Source: Adiantum capillus-veneris (Eukaryota; Streptophyta; Polypodiopsida; Polypodiales; Pteridaceae). From it: 64,000 nt of DNA. The stretch spans positions 62,821,753 through 62,885,752 of the forward strand of contig CM043959.1 of the NCBI GenBank assembly GCA_014529385.2, given 5' to 3'. The notes below the pieces were generated by a model. It ran no database searches. It saw only the letters and a list, made by a program, of their open reading frames with translations, and was not told the origin of the DNA. This document shows positions 54,783 through 64,000 of this stretch, piece by piece. The translations under genes were made by a program, and so were the position numbers. Position 1 is the first letter of the stretch. Each line of letters begins with the position of its first letter.

Positions 54783-55753
54783 ACATGGATCGCGATCCAT
54801 GTTTGTTCATAGAATGAGCTAGAAGAACTCAGGAATGTGTCCTAATGATTCACCCTAGCACATTGATGAAGTCTTTTCAAATTCACTAAGTTATTCCAAA
54901 TTCCTACCTTATGGCCATATTTTTATGACTTTGACCAAAACTAATTTTTGAAATCCTCTTTGTTGTAATCTTGTAATTAGTAGTTGTTAGTTTTCCTTGA
55001 TTTGATGCTTTGATGATGAAGAAAACCTAGATGTCCACTCGTTTATCAAGTTTCATCACAATCTATGTCCGATTGACCCTTATGTCATTGATTTCAAATT
55101 TCATGCTCCTATCAAGCACTTTTTGGATGCATTTTGGTCCTTAGATCACATGAAACACTTCCCAAGTTATTCACTCAAGGTTATTTCCTAAAAAAGATTT
55201 AATTTTTGGCACTTAGAGACTTTAGACATGCACTCTAATGAATTTCATCCAACTTGTAGTTTTCCCTCACACTGTTAACTCCATTAGCACTCTAAGCTAT
55301 TTGTTGACCAAAATTGGATTAACTGGCATTTGGAGGACATGGATCTCAATCCATGTCCTCCAAATCCATGTTTTAGAGCCAAATGTTACAAAATTTGTGG
55401 GATAGATTCTTGGAATGTTTCTACAGTGTGACTGGACACCATGTTTTCGGTATTACACCAATTTTCCTTGCTCTAGGTCAAAATGACCATTTGGACTCTT
55501 AGTATTAAAAAATTTGGCGTTTTAAGGTCAAACTATGTCCAATTTCAACCAATGGGTAGGCCTTCGGTAGGTATGCTCTATCTTCATACAAGACTTGCCC
55601 TGATTCTAAGATAGTTGGGGACATGGATCATGATCCATGCTTGAACTCCTTTGTCCATTGTTTTTGGTGCAGTGCATTGGCACAGGATGTGGAAGTCTCC
55701 TACTGAAATCTTTTAAATTTTGGGTGTTGGGGAACATGGATTACAATCAATGT
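54783..55753 (+). repeat. Second palindrome-bearing array (leader of element F)
   Basis: Palindromes of the ACATGGATCG/CGATCCATGT type start at 54783 (perfect 20 bp), 55337 (changed centre, with longer flanking arms), 55621 (18 of 20) and 55734 (decayed). Spacings are 554 (two periods), 284 and 113, like the end of the array in element C (284, then 125). Intervening DNA is diverged. Confidence 0.82.
55329..55364. repeat. Hairpin with 16-bp perfect arms
   Basis: TTTGGAGGACATGGAT, loop CTCA, ATCCATGTCCTCCAAA. It encloses one decayed copy of the array palindrome; the outer arms extend the symmetry beyond the 20-bp core. Confidence 0.9.
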
Positions 55754-55954
55754 TTCACCACCAAATTGTAATTTGATCACATGGATTTGAAGTTCCTATC
55801 TTGTTGAGTATTTCACCCACCTCGTCTTGGATTTGGATCACTTTTGATTCTCTTCCTAGCATTGAGCATCTTCCCAAAACTCCAATTTGATTTTTATTGG
55901 TTTGATATTTTTGGTGTTTGTTGTGCTCTCCAGACACATAGATATATCAAGTAA

Positions 55955-56699
55955 GATATATAGACCATAGTTGTTGAATCTGGTGAAGAGTGATAGCCAC
56001 GATGTCTTGTAGCATCAAAAATGCGAATGAGAGTTTCTTGTGACTTCAATTTTGCACTTGGGAAAGTCTATTGAAGTTTTGAGGTTTCCATAGGTGTGTG
56101 TGTTCAAGGAATTGAGGGAAGAAGGTGAACCTTTCTACAAGACTTCATGACCCTGTATCGGTGCCATTAGGATTGAGGCTACATGAAAGAGTCCAACAAA
56201 GTGGAGTCTGGTGAAGATTTTGTAATGGTTTGAGAAAGACCTTTTATGGATGGATTTTTTAAGTTTTTGATGGTTTTCTTGTATCTTTTGGACACCATCA
56301 AGTGTGATTTCAAGCCTTGATCAACTTTACTTACCTTGTAGTGTCTGTCGATGGGCAAGGTCTTGTAGGTCGAGACATTTGGAGCTTGAATTGGGTTTGG
56401 AGGAAGGACTTTCTTTGAGATCCTGAGTGATTATGTGCAAGGTGAGGTAATTAGGTGAATTCATTGTGTCGTGTTAAGGTTCCATGGTGTGTGATTGTGT
56501 ACACGATGTCTTTTGCTCCATCATCCTTTGGCAATCTCACAGGGTGTCTTTGGCGATCTCACTGGGGAGCAAAAATTTACCAGTTGTCCACCTAGGTGAA
56601 GTGGTTTTGCTGTGAAGTTTGAGAATACTTGAAGAGAATTGGTGGTGTGGTTGAATAATAAGACTTCAATTTTTATGGAATTACTCATGCAAGGGAGAA
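55955..56699 (+). other. Leader of element F between array and gag
   Basis: GT-rich plus strand with no sustained frame. No start signal or intron is evident. Confidence 0.35.
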
Positions 56700-57400
56700 G
56701 TGACACCAAAGAGATGGTGTATAGTAGGCCAATGTATACAAGGAAGGAGGATGTGAAGGACTAGATTACTGACTGCAAGTGGCATACCCTTGGTATGCAT
56801 ATTGTAAATGATGAATCAAAGCTTCATGTATTTCCTCTTGTACTCAAAGGATAGTCTTGTGAGTGGTTTGAAGGGATGGAGGAAGACAAAAAGTAAACAT
56901 GGGAGCAAGTGAATCAAGCAGTTTTTCAGAGGGTTCAAAAGAGACTTACAACGATAGAAGCAACAACAAATTTACGAGGTTTGCAAAAAGATGTTCATGC
57001 AAATTTTCAAGAGTTTTTGCAACACTTTAAAGGACTTTGTGTGCAATTAGATGCGGCATCCCAAGTACCACCCAGAGATTTCTTCAAAGTACAACAATTT
57101 ATGGGTTGTCTACATTCAAGTGTAAGGGGGAAGGTCGATCAAGAGGAGCCTGCTACGTTTGGAAGAGAAGTGGAAATTTCAAAGGTGAAGAGAAAAAAGA
57201 TCAAATGAAGGTGGGAGAAAGGTATTGAACATGTTGAGCTAGTAGTGGTGCAACAAATGGTTACTATGGCAATGGATGATAGAGTGGAGGGCATGGTTAA
57301 AGGTTTGAATCCTATTACAGCTAGGGCTTTGCATGATCTAGCTAGTGAGTTGCAAAAATTAAGCATTAAAATAATGGATAGAAATCACAGAGATTAGCTG
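56700..57400 (+). pseudogene. gag-like remnant of element F
   Basis: Pieces include MYTRKEDVKD and CEWFEGMEEDKK with a stop, then the frame 56909-57208: MNQAVFQRVQKRLTTIEATT, followed by FQEFLQHFKGLCVQLD. The W-F-E-G-M, then F..R, then F...F..LC.Q pattern fits a retrotransposon gag domain. Later short frames (57270-57370) continue it. Confidence 0.55.
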
Positions 57401-58060
57401 GCTAGCTGGGAGAGGTAGGGGATGAAGGCTATACAAAAGATGCTACAATTGTGAGGAAGAGGTCAATATGCCCTTCTTGTCTTAAACTACCAAGAGAGCA
57501 AGAAGGGATGTATATCTTTTATGGATGCATTCATGAAATAGGGGAGGAAAATCATCAAGAGCTAGCACTAGAAGCACCATAACAGCAACAACCCACTCAA
57601 ACATTGCCTATAAATGGAGAAGGTAGGGCTATCAACATCATTACCCTTGAGAAGAAAGATATGGATGTCTTGGCAAATAGGAGAGCTATGCATAATAAGG
57701 AGAAAGAGATGGAAAAAGAGAGGGAAACAAGACCAAGGAAGGGAAAACTAAAGTAGAAGAGAAATTGGAGAGCAACAAGAGGTGGCAATGAAGGAAAATA
57801 GGCCCAAAGGACTACCCTCTTGGCCAAGGTGTTGAAGATTATAATATTATCAATGGCATACAAAATCAGAAGGACAATATATCTTTTGATCAATTGGTGG
57901 ATTTAATGACAATATGAAATCAAAAGGACAATATATCTTTAAATGCTAAATTGAGGAGGCAGTGCCAAGAAAAAATGTGAGTACATGGCTTCCTTCTAAG
58001 AGAAAAAAACATCAAAGCATGGTGTCATCTTGATGGTTGATCACCCTTCAGATATGGTGC
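57401..58060 (+). pseudogene. gag-protease linker remnant of element F
   Basis: Fragments such as EKKDMDVLANRRAMHNKEKE are Lys/Glu/Arg-rich, like gag-pol linkers. No intact knuckle is seen. Confidence 0.35.
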
Positions 58061-58580
58061 CAATAGCTGAATCTGTGTTGGGAAAAGTGCAAGCATATGT
58101 GGATGGTGGTGCCAAGTGTGTTTAAGGAACAAAACTATCATGAAGGATGTCAGTGAATGGTTCAATCCGTATGAGGATGGCTAACCACAAAAAAGCAAGG
58201 TGCCTTGGGATACCTAAAGAGGTCTACATAAAAGTCTTGGGTATTGAGTTCTTGGTCAATTGCTACATGATGCAAGCGGGTTAGAATGCTTACTCGATCA
58301 TTTTAGGGAGGCCATGTCTTATAACCCTCGGTGCTAAACACGATTGGGGCATGGGATTGATCACCATGGCCAACCAAGCAAAAGGAAGGACCATAGTTGA
58401 CAACATGAAGGCACACAAGATCCATACACAACCTTTAATGGAGATGCAAGATACGGATTCATCAACAGAAACATCCTCATGTGACAATGTTGCTTCATCT
58501 ACATCATCAAAAGAGAGTGTAGAGGAAGGCTTGATGCAATTGTGTGCTAAAATATTTGGAATAAGTGTATAAAAGCAATC
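58061..58580 (+). pseudogene. Protease remnant of element F
   Basis: The D-G-G-A loop is readable (QAYVDGGAKCV, about 58090), then MANHKKARCLGIPKEVYIKV, which parallels element B's protease (MANNSKARCVGICKNVFV). YSIILGRPCLITLGAKHDWG follows (about 58290). Stops break the frame. The downstream part (58351-58572) is a Ser/Thr/Glu-rich linker. Confidence 0.65.
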
Positions 58581-59850
58581 ATATGTGCATGATGTGGAGG
58601 TCAACGAGGAGAAAGAGAATCCAAAAGAAATCATAGAGCCTACTAAAGTGAGTGTAAGAAGCATGTTAGGAGAAGACTTGACGGAATGAGAGAAGAAAGA
58701 GTATGAAGACATGCTTGCGGAGTTTCCAAAGCTATTTGCCGTTGAATCTATGGAGCTGCAAGGAGCAAAAGGTGTCAAACTAAAAGATGGTGCTAAGTTG
58801 AAAGTGAAAAAGCTTAGGAGATTGGGGGTCATTCATGAGAGGGTGCTGCTTAAAGAGGTGACAAAGCTTTTAGAAGCAAGTTTTATATTTTGAGTGGAGG
58901 AGTTTGAATGGGTCTCTCCAATAGTTAATTTCCCAGAGAAGAGTGGAAGATTTAGGGTATGAAATTGATTTCAAACCTTTGAATGCTACTACAAAAAGGA
59001 CTCATTATCCATTACCCTTTCAAGATGAAATCCTCAATCAAGTTGCAGATCATGAACGCTACTCAATCATGTATGAATTTTCTAGCTACTTTTAGATCTT
59101 GATAGCAATTGAAGATCTATTGAAGACCATCTTCATTACTCCTTGGGGTTGTTTTCCTACAAGAGAATTCCTTTTTGACTGGTTAACGCACATGCTACCT
59201 TTCAAGGGTGGATGAATAAAGTGTTTGGTCCCTACTTGGATAAGTTCATTCAAGTTTTCATGGATGACATTGGATGTTGTAGCTCCAAGATCACACATTT
59301 GGAGAACCTAAGACCGAGTTTTGAGAGACTTCAACAAGAGGGTGGGCAACTTAACCAAAAGAAGTGTAAGTTTGCTCATGCCAAAGTTCATCTGCTCGGA
59401 CATGAGGTTCTTATGGATCCACCCAGCGATACAAACGATTTGGCATCATTTGTGTATAAGCTTAGGTACCTATCATAGTTATTTTTGGATGCTATGTCAA
59501 TATCTATGTCCTCTCCAAAAATTGAGAAAAAGATTTCAAGGGTTTGAGTGGAATGGAGACATGCAAGCTTTGGATGGTATCAAGGAAGTGTTGTCTACTT
59601 GAACAACAACAAGACCTCCTCACTTGGAATCCATTTTCTCTGTATCTATTAGTGTGGGGTGAATAACTTTTGGGTCGACCCTCTTACAAAAGTAGGGTAG
59701 AAACTTCAAGCAAGCCTATTTTGAGAGAAAGATGAAGAATGTCAATGAGCTCTACTACACGGAAATGGAACACCGGGCACTTGCATTGATTCTTGCTCGT
59801 TGCAGATTCAATACATATTTTCTCTGTCATAAAATCTAATATCTAACTAT
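58581..59850 (+). pseudogene. RT and RNase H remnant of element F
   Basis: RT pieces: EFPKLFAVESMELQ (58720), WVSPIVNFPEKSG (58910), THYPLPFQDEI (59000), FITPWGCF (59133), VFMDDIG (59255) and LLGHEV (59394). The palm Asp expected near 59075 is lost (YSIMYEFSSYF with Tyr and Glu), and stops and shifts occur throughout. RNase H starts at about 59690 (NELYYTEMEHRALALILA) and ends near 59840 at HKI. No second RNase H or integrase is found. Confidence 0.75.
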
Positions 59851-61079
59851 TCCAAAAAAAATAAAATCACATTGAACTGATTATTTTAATATGGGGGAGA
59901 TGAATGGAAACAAGAGGTAGAGTATAGACATGTGCATATAATGGAGCTTATAAGACCTAGGGTTAGCTTCATTAAAGATCTCCAAAGGTTAGTGTTAAAA
60001 GTCCTTAGACCTAGGACCTTAAGCAAGATGGGACTAACCTTGAGGTGGGAACCCTACCCAAGCTTGAGGTGCTTTCTGACTAAGGTGCTTAATTAAGGTG
60101 TTTTTGGGAATCGTGCCCAATCTTGAGGTGCTTGTCATGCTTAATTGACTAAGGTGCTTGAAGCGTTCAATTCAAACATGATCTCTCAAGAGCCATAAAA
60201 GTTTTTCATGCTTAAATGACTAAGGTGCTTGAAGTGTTCAATTTAAACATGATCTCTTAAGAAGCATAAAAGACACATGTCAAGATCATCCCCATTTTGC
60301 CCTCATGATGTGCTTGAATCCTATTGGGTAGGCTTTAAAGGGGTCCAATGAGAATTTAGATGCATTTAAATAAATAATTAAACTCTTTCTGTCGAAGAAG
60401 AAAAAGAGGACACTTGTACAAATGATATAATTAAATAATACAAGAGAAAGAGAGAGAGAGAGAGGTAGACCAAGAATGAGAGGGGGGATTGATTTGGGCA
60501 TCATTCAAAAAAAATCAAAACGGGGCCTCAACGCAAAAAACACACACACCGTCGAAAAAAATCACCCATGAACAAATCAAAAGAAATCAAAGCTAGGAAG
60601 TGTACTGTAAAGCGAGAAAAAATCAAGAACAATAGCCAGGAAAAAACTGAGCAAACTGCGAAAAAAGCAAGCGAAACCACCAACCGAAATCAGTGAAGCG
60701 TCAATCAAAATTCAAGGATTTTGCATGCTAGAAATTGGCGAGTGCAAGAAATTGCATTGCAAATTAGCTTCTAATTGGACGAACAGGGGTATAATTGACA
60801 TGTGAATGCATATTAGGTTAGTACACGCAGTAGAAATTTTACTGATCAAAATCAAAATCTGCCAAAAGATAGTATTTACAAAACAAGTCAACATGACTCA
60901 AATCGAGCCGAGAGCAAGCTAGTGGTAGTGGCAACACACACATGTACAACTGCAACATAGCAATGGGGATAAATGTTTGTACACAGATATAGAAGGTCAT
61001 AGGTATTTGATGAGCAGAAAAAGCAACACATGAGTCAAGATCCTATTGATCAGAGTAAATCCAAATTTAGAGCACTCCC
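59851..61079. other. Noncoding region with small repeats
   Basis: No gene seen. It includes a 71-bp tandem duplication (60136-60206 and 60207-60272; CATGCTTAA, GACTAAGGTGCTTGAAG), a short GA run at about 60442-60463, and A-rich stretches near 60540-60680. It may include the decayed end of element F. Confidence 0.5.
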
Positions 61080-64000
61080 AGATGTTCATAGACTTTAGTG
61101 GAGCCAGGTATTGCAAGCTCAAAGATGAGGTGCAGATAGAAGTGCAAAAGATGGATCCAAGTGTTTATCCAAAAATCTGCACAAGCTAGTAAAACATACA
61201 ATTGGTGCATATGCAATCAGGATCATTGTACATGGATTACAGTGGTCAAATCTATAATCGAGAACCACAATTGGAAGATCCCATAGATCAGCCATTAGAA
61301 GCCAGCCTAATGGGAGAACAAAGACAAAGACGGTTCAAAGGTCAAGATGGAGCAATCTACAGTTTGATGGTTAGTGTTTTAAAAAAAAATACCGATAACT
61401 TGGCCAGCATAGAAGCAGAAACACCTCACCAAGAGTTTGACATGACAGAGCCAATTGAAATACCACCAGTCATGGCATATTTCTCAGATTGTGAACGAAA
61501 ATGTGGACATTTTTCTAAAAATTGTCCAAGAAATCCAGACAACAAGGACACATCAACTACAAAGAAAGATACAGAGAAAATTGGAAATGCGAATCTCGAT
61601 GTAAGTGCATTTAATTCCTCACTTTAAACGCTCCTAGATGATTCTGTATTACCATTACAAGCACCAGCAAAAGCACTGCAAATTCAAAATGAGCATAAGG
61701 ATGCACAGACACCCGAAAAGCTTAAAATTCATTCTTTGAACAACAAATTCTTGCATGAATTTAGTAAAGGTGTCCAGGTATCACCAAATGTTAAAAGACT
61801 CTTAGGTTTGAAAATGATTTTTCATTCAATTCCACAAGTGTGCAATCATTCACAAGTCTAAGGGACACATCAAACAGAATGTTGTTAGCATTGTATGGCA
61901 CACATAATTCATATGCACACTATGTAGACCAAAAAGGGAAACTCTACAAAAAGGATCAACCAGTGTTTGAACGGCCCACATACCAGATCATAGAAGTGCG
62001 TCCAGTGATAGATCCGAAAGGATGGTTCATTTTAGAGAAAAGAATCTATTATAGCCCATTATCTCTAGAGCTAAAGGATATTACCCAAGTGAACCCAGAA
62101 ATCTGTTGAGAGCCAAACTCTCATCCATCAAATTTCAAGCTTTGATGTTGTGACCAAACGAGCATATATTTTGACCAAAACAGTCGTAGATATAGATAAG
62201 AGTCTAGCATCTATGATTCCTTAGGCCTTGAAACCACAGAAGCTCATATCATAGGAGACCCATGGAATAGTCAATATCAGGTATAAGATAATGCTATCTA
62301 CAACTTGACTTGGGGAATAATTTGTCATGTTTCAAGGAGATACATAGGAAACTATGCAGAAGGGTTACATATGCCAAATGTCAAAAGTGCTACCCAAAGT
62401 GTACCTTCACGGTCCCAAAAGGTGAGACTAAATTAGAGCCAAACAATTTTGAAATCTTACAATGAAGCATGCTATAGTGATCACCCTAGGAAAGGTGATC
62501 ACTATAGAGCCAAACAATTTTGAACTCTTACAATGAAGCAGGCTATAGCTGTAAAATCCATCAGCTCTATTATCAGGAAATGCTACATCAGTTAAAGGCC
62601 CTAGAGCTTCTAGCCAACAGACCTCTTCAAAGCAAAAACCATTGAAAGATCATATGGTTGTTGGAAGTTTCCACTTGACCTAGATTTCATCAATATCTGT
62701 AGACAAATGCTTATATGAAGATCATTAAGGACAAAAGTTTCAGCTGATCTCCACAAGTCAAAGTCAAAAGCCGACAAATCCAATAGTGTTCAAACAGTTA
62801 CATGTGACCAAGCTCACATATGCATATCAAGATGCACATGGTAACGAATATCAACAAGATCATGACATTGTACAAGCCCCTACAAATGGTCCGACTAAAG
62901 TCAAAGACTATCTGAAGATGATGCCAAGCCTTGAGCTGCCAGAATAGGTGACAAAAATTTAAAGTCAATGAAAGCTATAGTCCAAAAAGATACACAAAGG
63001 TTACCACCAAAATCTCCTCCGAAGAGACAAATTTTGCCAGACAGTAGAGTGGATCTTTTAAGATCAAAGGTTACTCAAATGCAGTCAGATAATGCTCAAC
63101 AATTGCAAAAGGTGCAATATTACAGCCAATGGAGTCAACATCGAGTGAAGCAGGTGGTCAAATCAAAGAAAATATAGATAAATCTCAACCTAAGGACACT
63201 GCCACAACAAAAGAAATTAATTCAGACATGAATCCTAAGAGGATCAAGTGCAACATTGTTGGTGAGAACGAAGAAAGGCTATTACGAGAAGTAAAGGTAG
63301 ATTTTGAGCTAGACAAGAACCTCATGCCTTTTTGCACTTGGAAAAGATGTGGACAACCATAGCTAGAAGATGCTCCTGATTTTGTGAGCATATCAGGAAA
63401 CAAATGAGAAAAATGCTAGGGAATCATCTCCACCACCATTGAAGTAAGTTCACAGATCATCAAATCTCAATTCCACGTGATTACAACAAAAGATATACTA
63501 GATGACATCATAATGGGAATGCCAATGGCTTAGAAGATGTTAGATATACAGAATGCAAACAAGATGCAATCTTCAAAGACAACCAAGAATGAAGACAAAC
63601 ACTGGTCACCCGCGGACGATAGCACAAAGTCCTCAAGCACAATTGAAATGGATACTTATATCAAAGCAGACCTTATTGAAGATGATTCATCTCCATCAAA
63701 CAGAACTTTAGAAGAGCTTAAAGAAAATCAAGCAATAGCAAGTTCATATCAAATAGAACAAAGAGAAACCACGAAAGCTATTGAGCAGAGAATGCCACTG
63801 AGACTAGAGGTAAAGAAGACAAATCTTGTAGACAAAGGTAAGGCCAAAGTGGACCGTCCACCGATTAGCAAAGAAGAGTTGACAACATATGCCTCTACAT
63901 CAAAGAACCCTCATGGATCAGCTTCTTCAAGCAAGTCAGGCTTTCAAAACTTTCATTCAATTGCTGGCCCAACTGAAACCTCTAAGGAGACACCCAGAAA
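61080..64000 (+). pseudogene. Degenerate gag-protease-like region related to element C
   Basis: Broken plus frames. Recurrent motifs SLYMDYSGQIY (61228), HYVDQKGKLYKKDQP (61921) and AYQDAHGNEYQQD (62821) match VDKYGREYKLVDP in element C's gag (about 35010). A shortened knuckle CERKCGHFSKNC is at 61491. Near 63240 RIKCNIVGENEERLL, then VDFELDKNLMPFCTW, parallels element C 38535-38660. The order is roughly that of C. It runs off the window edge. No enzyme beyond this is seen. Confidence 0.45.
62435..62547. repeat. Direct duplication hinged on a 13-bp fold-back
   Basis: AGAGCCAAACAATTTTGA to GCTATAG occurs at about 62435-62477 and 62505-62547. Between them, TATAGTGATCACC (62473-62485) and GGTGATCACTATA (62494-62506) form perfect 13-bp inverted arms around an 8-base loop. 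Confidence 0.85.

Larger units (their letters stand above)
54600..59850 (+). mobile_element. Element F: decayed Ty3/gypsy retrotransposon
   Basis: A leader with the same palindromic array as element C (54783-55753) is followed by gag-like (56700-57200), protease (about 58090), RT (58620-59480) and first RNase H (59690-59840) remnants on the plus strand. LTRs were not found; the 3' part is missing or unrecognised. Unlike C and E it has polymerase remnants, and the RT resembles that of element B (for example THYPLPFQDEI against DHFPLPFQDEI). Confidence 0.7.

Overview
This window looks like land-plant nuclear DNA from a large, repeat-rich genome. Support: Ty3/gypsy elements with Tat-type dual RNase H, plant-style CACTA (En/Spm) transposase remnants, a degenerate SWIM-containing MULE-like transposase, CT- and GA-rich microsatellites, and no dense or operon-like genes. 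The lineage cannot be fixed from sequence alone; a fern or other non-seed plant is my weak guess. I see no confident host gene, tRNA, rRNA or CRISPR. Almost every interpretable base belongs to a mobile element.

Layout. 1-2742 is the 3' part (integrase, PPT, LTR) of a + strand Tat-like gypsy element (A). It is inserted into the integrase of a - strand Tat-like element (B, 2743-10388), which has decayed gag, protease, RT and two RNase H domains and a 2.65-kb 5' LTR at 7737-10388. 10801-16462 is a decayed CACTA element (CACTA-1, +). 16463-17789 is a degenerate coiled-coil-like reading frame. 17790-48309 is a second, inverted and truncated CACTA (CACTA-2), whose body is split by two insertions. 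The first is element C (18214-42171, +), a 24-kb composite gypsy-type retrotransposon. The second is a solo LTR (43486-46085) of the element B family.

Element C contains two further insertions. Element D (18640-21752), a small LTR element with an acidic ORF, sits in its 5' LTR. Element E (23301-32930, -), a young LTR element with a perfect 5-bp target duplication, sits in its leader. C and E are related: both encode gag and an aspartic protease but show no reverse transcriptase or integrase, and both end in repeated W-x-P-K motifs. E retains an uninterrupted 1583-codon frame.

48310-48811 is the 3' end and LTR of a C-family relative. 48812-51900 is mostly unassigned. 52110-54140 is a degenerate MULE/SWIM transposase. 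54600-59850 is a decayed + strand gypsy element (F). 61080-64000 is a degenerate gag-like region distantly resembling C.

Most striking structure: the leaders of elements C and F carry a diverged tandem array of about 284-bp units. Each unit holds a 20-bp palindrome that is far better conserved than the rest of the unit. Removing element E with one copy of its target duplication restores the period almost exactly (283 bp).

Inferred order of events: CACTA-2, then C into CACTA-2, then D and E into C; separately, the solo-LTR element into the CACTA-2 arm; B, then A into B.
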